Of a stretch of DNA of 16,383 nucleotides, positions 7,225 through 14,148 are shown piece by piece. A program made the position numbers and the translations under genes. The stretch is taken from positions 1-16,383 of the forward strand of contig DATFAS010000014.1 of the NCBI GenBank assembly GCA_035254305.1, given 5' to 3'. Origin of the DNA: DATFAS01 sp035254305 (GTDB lineage Bacteria > Bacillota > Bacilli > Aneurinibacillales > RAOX-1). The number at the start of each line of letters is the position of its first letter. The stretch's first letter is position 1. The notes under the pieces were generated by a model, which saw only the letters and a list, made by a program, of their open reading frames with translations, was not told the DNA's origin and searched no databases.

Positions 7225-7300
7225 GGGCGCTTAGCTCAGCTGGGAGAGCACCTGCCTTACAAGCAGGGGGTCGGCGGTTCGATCCCGTCAGCGCCCACCA
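7225..7300 (+). tRNA. tRNA-Val (anticodon UAC)
   Basis: A 76-base cloverleaf can be drawn by hand. The acceptor stem is GGGCGCT/AGCGCCC, the D arm contains AGCTCAGCTGGGAGAGC, the anticodon stem is CCTGC/GCAGG with loop CTTACAA giving anticodon TAC at 7258-7260, and the T arm is GGCGG-TTCGATC-CCGTC with one wobble. The discriminator is A, and CCA is encoded. It is a single tRNA with its own promoter and terminator. Confidence 0.98.
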
Positions 7301-7318
7301 TACTGTTGGTAGAATGTG

Positions 7319-7350
7319 AAGTTCTCAATTTGGAGAACTTTTTATTTTTA
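7319..7350 (+). terminator. Terminator of tRNA-Val
   Basis: AAGTTCTC and GAGAACTT pair around a six-base loop, followed by TTTATTTTTAG. Confidence 0.88.
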
Positions 7351-7482
7351 GTTTCATACATACTGTACTTTCTATGCACATTCTATTGCTTATGGTTTAT
7401 TCCAAACGAACAAAACGTTTATTTGTTAACTTCGTCTTTATTTTCAAATCATTTATCTAGTAAAAAAGGAGTTATTTAACCC

Positions 7483-8130
7483 ATGATTTATCAAGAGTTT
7501 AAGGACATCATTCTTAGTCGCCGAAGTATTCGCAATTTTACAGATCAGGAGGTTATGATTGAGGATATTGAGGAGATTATTGATTGTGCCCGCTTTGCTC
7601 CTAGTGATACGAATTCCCAATCATGGGAATTCATTGTGATAAAAAATCAGGAAATGATTAAACATATTGAAAAGTTAACCTGGGATGCCTTATATGAAAA
7701 GGCAGCAATTGCTGAGAAGAAGGGTAAGGAAAAGGAAGCGAAGCTCTTAATACGATCCTTTGGTCCTTATGCTACCGCATTTGCAAATGCACCTGTCCTT
7801 ATTATTTGTTTAGCTACCCCATACCAATCGAAGTTTCGAGAGAAAATATTCGAACCGGTGGAATTTGTTCCAGAATCTGTTTGGGAAGAAGAGGGGATCA
7901 AGAGTAGCTGCATGGCTACCCAAAACTTGATGCTTGCTGCACATGTAAGAGGCTTAGGAACTTGTGCAATGACGGGCCCGATCATGCTTGCTAAAGAACA
8001 GATGCGAGAATATTTAAACATTGGTGCGGATAGACAATTTAATTTGGTAGTTGCCCTAGGTTACCCTAAAGACAGCCCTAAGAAACTGCCACGTAAGGAA
8101 ATTAAAGAAATCACTCAATTTTTCCTATAA
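7483..8130 (+). CDS. Nitroreductase-family FMN oxidoreductase
   Basis: 215-aa flavoprotein of the nitroreductase superfamily; such enzymes use NAD(P)H and FMN to reduce nitro compounds, quinones or related substrates. Diagnostic parts are RRSIRNF at 13-19 (FMN phosphate contact), ARFAPSDTNSQSWEFIVI, a central variable segment, ATQNLMLAAHVRGLGTCAMTGP, and the C-terminal VVALGYPKDSP strand. The usual FMN-site arginine, serine and asparagine positions are present. AAAAGGAG stands 11 bases before the ATG. The gene is monocistronic, closed by a strong terminator. The true substrate cannot be read from the sequence. Confidence 0.92.
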   Translation: MIYQEFKDIILSRRSIRNFTDQEVMIEDIEEIIDCARFAPSDTNSQSWEFIVIKNQEMIKHIEKLTWDALYEKAAIAEKKGKEKEAKLLIRSFGPYATAFANAPVLIICLATPYQSKFREKIFEPVEFVPESVWEEEGIKSSCMATQNLMLAAHVRGLGTCAMTGPIMLAKEQMREYLNIGADRQFNLVVALGYPKDSPKKLPRKEIKEITQFFL

Positions 8131-8138
8131 AATCTCCA

Positions 8139-8161
8139 AGACCCTACTCGGGTCTTTTTTT
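8139..8161 (+). terminator. Terminator of the nitroreductase gene
   Basis: AGACCC-TACTC-GGGTCT hairpin followed by seven or more T. Confidence 0.93.
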
Positions 8162-8290
8162 CGTATAGGAAAGTATCCATTCATATAGACCTCTAAATGA
8201 GTTAAAAGTGTGTAATTTCTCACAGTATTAATGGTTATGATGGTGTATAGTTTATATTTGGAATATTTCCTTATGAGGGGTGTGGGATTT

Positions 8291-8728
8291 TTGAGTAATC
8301 GAAACTGTGACCTAATCTTAAAGCAGCATCAAATGATTCGGTGGAATATCGAACATATTTTAGGCCAGTTAGAAGAATTGAAAAAGGACCCATCCTTGAT
8401 GGATTTGGAAGGGTTAGAATATGAAATAAAACAATTAATTCGATTATTAGAAGCTCATTCAATATGTGAAGAAGAGATCTTATTACCTATCTTAAAAGAG
8501 ATGTATCAATCACAGCCTGATATTCTACAGTATGTTGTGGAAGATCATGTTGTTTTTCAACAAGAGCTTACTGCCTTATTGGATAGACCTTCTTCCCTGC
8601 AAGAGAAGCGAAGAGATATCAGATCCTTATTAAATCGGATTACTGTTCACTTCATAGAGGAAGAAAAGGGATTATTGCCTTTGGTGGATAGGTTCTTATT
8701 GACACATTCAGGTTTACGTGAGAGATAA
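8291..8728 (+). CDS. Hemerythrin-like (HHE cation-binding) protein
   Basis: Predicted four-helix di-iron protein of 145 aa. Candidate ligands follow the HHE pattern: H13 (KQHQMIR), H22 (IEHIL), H56 with E60/E61 (AHSICEEEILLP), H86 (EDHVVFQ) and H120 with E123-E125 (HFIEEEKGLLPL). Family members bind O2 or NO, or take part in iron-sulfur repair; which applies is unknown. The TTG at 8291 is chosen because GAGGGG lies about ten bases upstream and the HHE fold starts right after. An ATG at 8273 (six residues longer) and an ATG at 8231 have weak ribosome sites. The stop codon lies within the stem of the terminator shared with the convergent PAP2 gene. Confidence 0.83.
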   Translation: MSNRNCDLILKQHQMIRWNIEHILGQLEELKKDPSLMDLEGLEYEIKQLIRLLEAHSICEEEILLPILKEMYQSQPDILQYVVEDHVVFQQELTALLDRPSSLQEKRRDIRSLLNRITVHFIEEEKGLLPLVDRFLLTHSGLRER

Positions 8729-8757
8729 GAGGACACTTCTATTTTACGTCCTCTTAT
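8725..8757. terminator. Hairpin between convergent hemerythrin and PAP2 genes
   Basis: ATAAGAGGAC and GTCCTCTTAT form a perfect 10-bp stem with a 13-base loop. The plus-strand tail is T-rich (TATTATTATACTTTT); the minus-strand tail is not. The stem contains the stop of the hemerythrin gene and the loop contains the stop of the PAP2 gene, so the two units are packed end to end. Confidence 0.72.
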
Positions 8758-9391
8758 TATTATACTTTTCCTTATATCGTTGATAAAACCATATGGCTGC
8801 TGTCAACCAAAACCCACTAAATAAGTAACTTCCTAGAACGTCACTAGGATAATGAACCCCTAAATAAATTCTACTTACTCCAATAGCTAGAATCATGAAT
8901 GAGCTTAGAAGAATGACAGCTCCTCTACCCTGTTTTGACGGGATATGCTTCCAAATAAGGAAGGAGATGGCTCCGTACATCGAAAAGGCTGTCATGGAAT
9001 GACCACTTGGAAAACTGTATCCACTCTCTACGATTAACCGGTGTAGGTCGGGCCGGGCCCGTCGAAAAATAGCCTTTAAAGTTTGATTTAATAAAACATT
9101 TCCAATCAGAACAGTCATATAAAAAACTGCATCAGACCTTTGTTTATTTTTTTGATAAATAAAGAACAGAGCAATGATAGAGAGGATAAGAACAGAAACC
9201 ATGGATCCAACCGTGGTGAAATATTTCATGATATTAGTTAGTGTGGGTGTCTCCCACCCTCGAATGAAGGAAATAACTAAACGATCAAAATGCTCAATAG
9301 TATGATGACTAATGGAGATGCTTAAAAATATAAACCCAATCGCAAAAGCTAGACTAATAAAAAATGCGGTTGTGAAAGTGCTTTTAAACAT
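8744..9391 (-). CDS. PAP2-superfamily membrane phosphatase
   Basis: 215-aa integral membrane phosphatase with the three PAP2 signature motifs: K106-x6-R113-P114 (KAIFRRARP), PSGH at 128-131, and S173-R174-x5-H180-xxx-D184 (SRIYLGVHYPSD). About six membrane helices surround them, with the active site expected on the outer face. Relatives include undecaprenyl-pyrophosphate, phosphatidylglycerophosphate and lipid phosphatases (YodM/YwoA type), so recycling of the wall lipid carrier is plausible but not shown. AAGGAGG stands ten bases before the ATG. It has its own promoter region, about 120 bases from the next gene upstream. Confidence 0.93.
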   Translation of the reverse strand: MFKSTFTTAFFISLAFAIGFIFLSISISHHTIEHFDRLVISFIRGWETPTLTNIMKYFTTVGSMVSVLILSIIALFFIYQKNKQRSDAVFYMTVLIGNVLLNQTLKAIFRRARPDLHRLIVESGYSFPSGHSMTAFSMYGAISFLIWKHIPSKQGRGAVILLSSFMILAIGVSRIYLGVHYPSDVLGSYLFSGFWLTAAIWFYQRYKEKYNNKRT

Positions 9392-9471
9392 CTTTTTCTT
9401 CCTCCTTCTATCGTTTATGAAATATACAATATTGTGCCCCGTATTACTTTGTAATTTTCCTGTTTTTACTT

Positions 9472-9500
9472 AAAAAAAAGCCCTAGTCTCTAGACTAGAG
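9472..9500 (-). terminator. Terminator of the D,D-carboxypeptidase-like gene
   Basis: On the minus strand CTCTAGTC-TAGA-GACTAGGG, with one G-T wobble, is followed by C and eight T. It lies 12 bases after the stop codon at 9513. Confidence 0.87.
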
Positions 9501-9512
9501 CAGCTAAACGGT

Positions 9513-10640
9513 TTAAACAGCCTCATCTTGGCGAACCTTAAGACGGATCACAAAAGATGCTGTAACAATTAAGAAAAGCCCTACCCCATAAATCCACCAT
9601 GGTATTGTGGATGGTGGAGATATTTCTTGGGACGGCACAGGGACGGGCTTAAGTGCATCCGGCACAGACTGTACATTATTACCAGATTTAACGGTAAGAA
9701 CTCCCTGGTCACTTACTTCATATGTTGCATTTTCCCCTTTTTTTACTGTAGCAAAAACGTGATCAGTGGTCTGAAACATTGTACCTGATGGTGATTGAAT
9801 CTGTTGTTCCTTTGTCAGAAGCTGTTTATCTTCGTAATGAGCAAACCCATAATCCATTAGCTTAGTTGTATCTTCATAAGCCTTTTCCTTACCATGATCT
9901 TTAAGTACGACCGCAATAAGCTCGGTTTGATCTCGATTTACAGATGTAACGAGAGTATTAAGAGATTGATCAAGAAACCCATTTTTCATTCCATTCGTTC
10001 CTGTATATCGCCATAAGAGTTGATTTTGATTTACAAGCTTTGTCTTCCACTTTTTTCCGTCCCACTGATAATCTTTGGTGCCTACGATTTCACGAAACAA
10101 TGGATGTTGCATTGCGTAACGGGATAACAGGGCCATATCGTGGGCTGTCACGTAATGATCTTTATCAAATAACCCGTGGGGGTTTACGAAGTGGGTATCT
10201 TTGGAATGTGTAACTTTTTCGACTACTGCATTCATTTGTTCTGCAAACTTCGCTTGACTGCCCGCAATATGCTCTGCGATCACATTAGCGGCGTCGTTTC
10301 CGGAATGGAGTAGCAATGCATAAAGTAATTCGCGTATCGTCTTTTGTTCGCCAACATCGAGGTAGACCTTGGTGCCTTCCACCACTGTAGCTTGGCGGGA
10401 TACCGTAGCGACTTCATCTAATTTACCACTTTCAATTGCGACTGTTGCCGTGACAATTTTGGTGATGCTTGCTGGAAACATTCGCTCATGACTATTCTTT
10501 TCATAAAGTACTTGTCCCGTGTGGGAATCCATTAATATTGCCGCTTCAGCGTCTAAGTTTAGTTGATTTTCCTCTGCCCAAACTGGGAGGGAGGGAAAAA
10601 GCAGTGCTGCAATTAGAAGGGTTAACCAAGCTATTCTCAC
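9513..10640 (-). CDS. D-alanyl-D-alanine carboxypeptidase family protein (S11, DacF-like) with KNG in place of KTG
   Basis: 375-aa exported penicillin-binding-protein-like enzyme expected to trim the terminal D-Ala of peptidoglycan stems. Residues 1-22 form a signal peptide. The S11 domain shows S58-I-T-K61 (nucleophile and general base) and S113-G-N115. The third box, usually KTG followed by a T.xAG stretch, reads K219-N220-G221 followed by FLDQSLNTL; the codon for N220 is AAT. A PBP5-C-like segment follows and a C-terminal helix (about 346-368) anchors it in the membrane. It starts with GTG at 10640 after GGAAGGAAA. Loss of the KTG threonine may lower or alter activity, or may mark a natural subfamily. 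Confidence 0.9.
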   Translation of the reverse strand: MRIAWLTLLIAALLFPSLPVWAEENQLNLDAEAAILMDSHTGQVLYEKNSHERMFPASITKIVTATVAIESGKLDEVATVSRQATVVEGTKVYLDVGEQKTIRELLYALLLHSGNDAANVIAEHIAGSQAKFAEQMNAVVEKVTHSKDTHFVNPHGLFDKDHYVTAHDMALLSRYAMQHPLFREIVGTKDYQWDGKKWKTKLVNQNQLLWRYTGTNGMKNGFLDQSLNTLVTSVNRDQTELIAVVLKDHGKEKAYEDTTKLMDYGFAHYEDKQLLTKEQQIQSPSGTMFQTTDHVFATVKKGENATYEVSDQGVLTVKSGNNVQSVPDALKPVPVPSQEISPPSTIPWWIYGVGLFLIVTASFVIRLKVRQDEAV

Positions 10641-10681
10641 AGTTTCCTTCCTCTCTTTCTTGAAATAAACAAACTTTCTCC

Positions 10682-10690
10682 ATTATACCA
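10682..10690 (-). promoter_or_regulatory. Possible extended -10 promoter of the carboxypeptidase-like gene
   Basis: TGGTATAAT on the minus strand, 42 bases before the GTG start, has the TGn extension. No convincing -35 box stands at the right distance. Confidence 0.45.
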
Positions 10691-10736
10691 CGCCTAAGCA
10701 AGTATGGAATCCGACTTAACGCTTAAAATAAGAGTG

Positions 10737-10765
10737 TTGCATAAATTGAATAATAGGTTTATAAT
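10737..10765 (+). promoter_or_regulatory. Promoter with no recognised gene downstream
   Basis: TTGCAT (10737-10742) and TATAAT (10760-10765) are separated by 17 bases on the plus strand. It points into a region without a recognisable gene that ends in a strong hairpin terminator at 10994-11026. Confidence 0.55.
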
Positions 10766-10770
10766 AATAA

Positions 10771-10993
10771 AGTTACACTTCACCGAAATCACCCACATGA
10801 ACGAAACCCTTCTATTATTCGTTTTAACCACTTCGTTTATTCCTGGCTTAAACTTTCAAGTTAAGGTTAATGGTAGAATGATTTTTTCCCCTGGATCGGT
10901 CATCGGAGCCGTAAGGATGAAAGAGAGGTAGGGCTTTTATTTATAGGAAATTACGCAGGGTTATTTTATGCGAGAACTCTTGACGGTATTACA
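10771..10993 (+). other. Transcribed-looking stretch without a clear gene (candidate small RNA or small ORF)
   Basis: This fills most of the 386-base gap between the carboxypeptidase-like and DapH-like genes. A good promoter lies just before it and a bidirectional terminator just after it, giving a predicted plus-strand RNA of about 255 bases. The only plus-strand reading frame of any length ends at 10931; its internal ATG at 10798 would give 44 aa, but there is no ribosome site. A small hairpin (CTTAA..CT-TTC-AAGTTAAG) is visible near 10850. I do not recognise any RNA family here. It could equally be decayed sequence. Confidence 0.3.
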
Positions 10994-11026
10994 AAAAGGG
11001 GCAAACCGACAGGTTACCCCTTTTTC
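10994..11026. terminator. Bidirectional terminator after the DapH-like gene
   Basis: AAAAAGGGG and CCCCTTTTT form a 9-bp stem with an inner AACC-GACA-GGTT hairpin. The A and T ends let it act on both strands. On the minus strand it starts directly after the stop codon of the DapH-like gene. Confidence 0.9.
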
Positions 11027-11650
11027 TTATGAAGAAAAAATTTCACCAGCGACTACATTCCTAGTCACGATGGATCCGGCAACAATGACAGCTCCTCTAC
11101 CTATGTGTATTCCTTCCATGATCACAGCGTTAGGGCCAATAATGACCTCATCTTCGATTTGGACAGGTTGTGCATGGGGGGATGAAATCACTCCTTTAAT
11201 CACAACGCCTGCCCCAACATGGCACTTCTTTCCTATATTGGCTCTTCCACCAATGACAGCGTTCATATCAATTAAAGTTTCTTCACCGATGGTGGCTCCT
11301 ATATTGATTATTGCTCCCATCATGATTACTGTATTTTTTTCAAGGGTTACTCCTTCTCTAATGATGGCGCCTGGTTCGATACGGGCATCTTGGTGGAATA
11401 GCTCCAACAATCCAATGGTTGAATTTCTACGATCACTCTCAATAAATAACTTTTCAATAAGAAAAGGATGGGAATGTATAGTATCCTTTAGTTCTTCCCA
11501 ATCACCAATGATAATTCCCCCATTCTCAGCTTTAAGAACGATACAATTCTCTGAGAACGGGATTTGATTGATTTTTCCCTGAAGATAGACTTTAACCGGG
11601 GTTTTCTTTGAACTATTTTTAAGGAGGTTTAGGATTTCTTCTGTATTCAT
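11027..11650 (-). CDS. dapH: DapH-like tetrahydrodipicolinate N-acetyltransferase, C-terminally short
   Basis: Left-handed beta-helix acyltransferase. DapH acetylates tetrahydrodipicolinate from acetyl-CoA in the acetylase branch of diaminopimelate/lysine synthesis. The 207 aa include a DapH_N domain (residues 1-75, TPVKVYLQG...NDRRN-like ESDRRNST), then hexapeptide repeats (RIEPGAIIREGV, GAIINIGATIGEETLIDMNAVIGGRANIG, CHVGAGVVIKGV). The HAQPVQIEDEVIIGPNAVIMEG segment matches B. subtilis DapH closely. That protein is about 236 aa and continues past VAG with a PAKxIK...TK tail; here the frame ends VVAGEIFSS and runs straight into a terminator. It may be a functional short form, a paralogue, or a truncated copy. 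The promoter -10 is probably TATAAT at 11687-11682 on the minus strand. Confidence 0.85.
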   Translation of the reverse strand: MNTEEILNLLKNSSKKTPVKVYLQGKINQIPFSENCIVLKAENGGIIIGDWEELKDTIHSHPFLIEKLFIESDRRNSTIGLLELFHQDARIEPGAIIREGVTLEKNTVIMMGAIINIGATIGEETLIDMNAVIGGRANIGKKCHVGAGVVIKGVISSPHAQPVQIEDEVIIGPNAVIMEGIHIGRGAVIVAGSIVTRNVVAGEIFSS

Positions 11651-11694
11651 TTTCTAATTCCTTTCCATAACGAATGTTCCTATTATATCAAGCA

Positions 11695-11726
11695 TTGATA
11701 AGAAGAAAAAGAAATGTTGGTATAAT
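11695..11726 (+). promoter_or_regulatory. Probable promoter of the SLH protein gene
   Basis: An extended -10 box, TGGTATAAT, lies at 11718-11726. A TTGATA at 11695-11700 stands 20 bases before the hexamer, too far for an ideal -35. The SLH gene starts 77 bases after the -10. Confidence 0.5.
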
Positions 11727-11802
11727 TGGTAAATCTCCCCCATAAAAAAAGTTGCTCATTCGAATAGATGATTAGATCAAAAAAATAGGAGGAGAAACAA
11801 TT

Positions 11803-13191
11803 ATGAATAAGAAAAAATGGATGACTTCTTTACTAGCTTTATCCCTTGTCTCAAGTTTCAGCACTGCTCCAGTATTGGCAGATGGATTTCACGGAAAAAA
11901 ACACGATAATGGGAACCATTATGGATGGTATAAGCAACAAAAGGTATCCTTCGAAGATATTGATGATGGATTTTCATGGGCAAAACAAGCCATTGAGAAG
12001 CTTGCAGAAGAAGGTATTATTCGTGGGATGGATGATCATCATTTTCAACCTGCTGGTAAGCTTAACCGAGCTCAATTTGCAGTATTGGTTAGCCGCTTCT
12101 TTACATTACAAGCATCCGATACAACACATGAAGACTTCTTAGATGTACATAATGGAGATTGGTATTTCAAGGATGTAGAGGCAGCGAAGGATTATATGAC
12201 TTGGTTTACGGTTGATGGTGGTTACGATTTCTTACCAAATCAAGCCATTAATCGTGCTGAAGCTGCTGTTACACTTGTGCAATTACTAATCAAACAAAAC
12301 TCTATTCAGCTAGTTAGCCAAGATGAGGCCAATCAAATCCTAAGTGTTTACGAAGATGCGAATCTAATTCCACAGAATCTTAGAATACATGTAGCAACAG
12401 CTGTGAAGGCTGGTGTAATCAAAGGAGTTGCTGCGGATCGTTTCGATCCATTAAGCACATTAAATCGTGCACAGGCAGCTACTTTACTTTATCGATTACA
12501 AACAGATGTTACAAATCCCTCCACTGGGGAACCAATTGAAGTAGTACCTGGTTCTGCGGGTTCTACTAATGAAACGACAGGTACAGGAACTGACACAACA
12601 TCTCCTACAATCACTTACTCTTCAACCTCATATACTTTAGCAGTTGGGGATTCGGTGTCGGTTAGCAGTAATGAGATGGGAGCAGTTTATCTTATTCCGG
12701 CTACTTATACTCCTGCTAAAGTAAGTGACCTTGATTCTTTGATTAATTCGAAGCTTGGTGTTAAGGCTATTGTCGGTCAAGTAAACTCTGGAGTTTCCCT
12801 TGATACGAGTAATTTAACAAATGGTGATTATATCTTATATGCCGTTGATTTATCAGGTAATATCACGAAGTTTAGCCATAACATACAGTTAGGAACTGCC
12901 ACCAGCATTGCAAACGTTCAAACAGAATCTAAAAACACAGACTCTAATGGAATTACTCATTTAACAATTGGAGTTCAGACTACAAATATTACCAATAACA
13001 CACAGGTAAATCTTGAGTTAGTCAATACAAATGGTACGTCTTTAAATCCGTCCATTACTTCTCAGACCGTAATTAATAACAATACAACCACTGCGATTTT
13101 AGATATTCCAGCTACTCTCCAATCAGGAGATTATAAAGTGAAGGTAACGATTGGAAATAACACAGACCAGAGCCTAGTATTTACGAAATAA
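11803..13191 (+). CDS. Secreted protein with three SLH domains and Ig-like C-terminal region
   Basis: 462-aa surface protein. The signal peptide ends at about A26 (APVLA-DG), followed by a His-rich stretch. Three SLH domains lie near residues 49-100, 112-165 and 182-232, with the typical G.I.G....F.P...LNRAQFA pattern repeated (GMDDHHFQPAGKLNRAQ; FLPNQAINRAEA; GVAADRFDPLSTLNRAQ). SLH domains bind pyruvylated secondary cell-wall polymer. Residues about 235-260 are a Thr/Ser/Gly linker, and the remainder (260-462) is beta-rich and low in Cys; the DTTSPTITYSSTSYTL segment looks Ig-like and the last part has a KVKVTIG strand. No enzyme motif is visible. AGGAGG stands before the ATG. It is monocistronic, so a minor S-layer or adhesion protein is likely. 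Confidence 0.9.
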   Translation: MNKKKWMTSLLALSLVSSFSTAPVLADGFHGKKHDNGNHYGWYKQQKVSFEDIDDGFSWAKQAIEKLAEEGIIRGMDDHHFQPAGKLNRAQFAVLVSRFFTLQASDTTHEDFLDVHNGDWYFKDVEAAKDYMTWFTVDGGYDFLPNQAINRAEAAVTLVQLLIKQNSIQLVSQDEANQILSVYEDANLIPQNLRIHVATAVKAGVIKGVAADRFDPLSTLNRAQAATLLYRLQTDVTNPSTGEPIEVVPGSAGSTNETTGTGTDTTSPTITYSSTSYTLAVGDSVSVSSNEMGAVYLIPATYTPAKVSDLDSLINSKLGVKAIVGQVNSGVSLDTSNLTNGDYILYAVDLSGNITKFSHNIQLGTATSIANVQTESKNTDSNGITHLTIGVQTTNITNNTQVNLELVNTNGTSLNPSITSQTVINNNTTTAILDIPATLQSGDYKVKVTIGNNTDQSLVFTK

Positions 13192-13198
13192 TTGTTTT

Positions 13199-13233
13199 AA
13201 AGGACCTAAGCGTCGGAATCGCATAGGTCCTTT
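13199..13233 (+). terminator. Terminator of the SLH protein gene
   Basis: AAAGGACCTA-A-GCG pairs with CGC-A-TAGGTCCTTT around TCGGAAT, with one A-A mismatch; a short T-containing tail follows. Confidence 0.88.
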
Positions 13234-13247
13234 ATTCACATATGGAT

Positions 13248-13279
13248 AACAAATGCACACCCGTGGGTGTGCATTTGTT
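13248..13279 (-). terminator. Terminator of the 33-aa membrane peptide gene
   Basis: A perfect 15-bp inverted repeat, AACAAATGCACACCC and its complement, with a two-base centre, starts at the last base of the stop codon on the minus strand. Its last arm reads GGGTGTGCATTTGTT. It can also stop plus-strand read-through from the SLH gene. Confidence 0.75.
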
Positions 13280-13380
13280 TACCTTGATTTATGAGGTTTA
13301 ATCACTTTTGAGCAGACCCATATCACAGATCCACAAACTGCTATTTCTGCAACAAGGCCTACCCAGGCAAGAACATGCAT
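13279..13380 (-). CDS. Small membrane peptide (33 aa), unknown function
   Basis: Reads MHVLAWVGLVAEIAVCGSVI in its first twenty residues, then WVCSKVIKPHKSR. A single membrane helix (residues about 3-26) is followed by a basic tail, so the tail probably faces the cytoplasm. The ATG at 13380 follows AGAGGATGGTGATAGC, with the AGAGGA core ten bases upstream. The stop abuts a perfect hairpin terminator. A good ribosome site, membrane-protein-like composition and its own terminator together support a real gene. I do not recognise the family. It points towards the SLH gene's 3' end but is a separate unit. Confidence 0.6.
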   Translation of the reverse strand: MHVLAWVGLVAEIAVCGSVIWVCSKVIKPHKSR

Positions 13381-13560
13381 GCTATCACCATCCTCTTTCC
13401 TATTCTATGGTATCTAATGGTTGTTTAATGTATATAAAGAATGTCGAAAGGTAACGAAGTTTGCAGGTTTGTTTCTAGTTTTGTCAGGAACATCATGTCT
13501 TAGACGAAAATATGTTAATATGAATAACCTGGAAATATTGTTAGGAGGATGGAAATTGTT

Positions 13561-13623
13561 ATGAGATATATCATTAAATTTATTGCATGTTGTATATGTG
13601 TGGTTAAAGCATTAGAGGAATAA
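13561..13623 (+). CDS. Possible 20-aa Cys-containing hydrophobic peptide
   Basis: A perfect AGGAGG at 13543-13548 is followed 12 bases later by an ATG whose frame encodes MRYIIKFIACCICVVKALEE and then a stop. An in-frame ATG at 13549 touches the ribosome site and is unlikely to be used. The peptide is hydrophobic with three cysteines. Spacing is long and no homologue is recognised, so this may be chance. A 14-bp hairpin at 13662 follows. Confidence 0.3.
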   Translation: MRYIIKFIACCICVVKALEE

Positions 13624-13661
13624 GAAACTTGGTAACCTTCTTGTGAATTGATTTCTGCAAA

Positions 13662-13697
13662 AAGAAATACCCTGTTAAGTATGACAGGGTATTTCTT
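13662..13697. terminator. Terminator hairpin between the 20-aa candidate and the 88-aa gene
   Basis: AAGAAATACCCTGT and its exact complement form a 14-bp stem with an 8-base loop. On the minus strand the stem ends in TTTCTT and is followed by TTTGC, giving a T-rich tail, so it most likely ends the 88-aa gene; the plus-strand tail lacks a T run. Confidence 0.75.
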
Positions 13698-13757
13698 AGC
13701 GTATAAATGATTTGAATTCCGTCTCCGCACAGCTGCAACTCGTTTTCCTTGTATATC

Positions 13758-14024
13758 CTATACAAAATAAAGTTCTACCCTCTTGTTGGGGGTGCGAAGA
13801 GCAAAGTAGTTCTTAAACATTCCTAGTACTTCTAATTTTGAATAGGGGGACAAATCTAAATGAAATGCTGTCTGATTTTTCCGGTTAAAACGAATCTGTT
13901 CATCAGTTATGACCATGTCTTCGAAGAAAAAAGCTTCTCGTTCTATCATCATATCATCTTCATAGAAATTTAGTATCACCTGACATTGCCCTAAGTGATG
14001 AAGCTTCTGTATTCCTGCAACCAT
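13758..14024 (-). CDS. Hypothetical 88-aa cytoplasmic protein
   Basis: I do not recognise this family. The protein is soluble, without signal peptide or membrane segment, and rich in Phe, Tyr and Glu. It looks beta-strand rich: CQVILNFYEDD, EAFFFEDMVITDEQIRFNR, TAFHLDLSPYSKLEVLG, NYFALRTPNKRVELYFV. This resembles a small PH-like or split-barrel fold, which is only a guess. Gene quality is fair: AAAGGAGAGG stands before the ATG at 14024 and a hairpin terminator follows. Upstream on the same strand lies a structured segment (14149-14218) that could be its leader. Confidence 0.65.
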   Translation of the reverse strand: MVAGIQKLHHLGQCQVILNFYEDDMMIEREAFFFEDMVITDEQIRFNRKNQTAFHLDLSPYSKLEVLGMFKNYFALRTPNKRVELYFV

Positions 14025-14148
14025 CCCTAAATCCTCTCCTTTATCTGTCCTTCCCTATCCCCCATTGTAAAACTTAAAGATTTAAAATGACTGTGAGAGA
14101 TATCACGGAAAAGAATACGGGTAAAGTATGCGTAATGATTATCTTCTT

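Noticed and set aside
10704..10931. 75-aa plus-strand frame, or 44 aa from the ATG at 10798
   Set aside because: The first ATG lies before the promoter and neither ATG has a ribosome site; kept only as part of the candidate RNA.
10968..11567. 199-aa plus-strand reading frame
   Set aside because: It is antisense to the DapH-like gene and its Met/Pro/Ile-rich composition mirrors the hexapeptide repeat; no ribosome site.
11846..12142. 98-aa plus-strand frame within the SLH gene
   Set aside because: An out-of-frame shadow of the signal peptide and first SLH domain.
13515..13730. 71-aa minus-strand frame
   Set aside because: It runs through the 14-bp terminator hairpin and lacks a ribosome site and domain.
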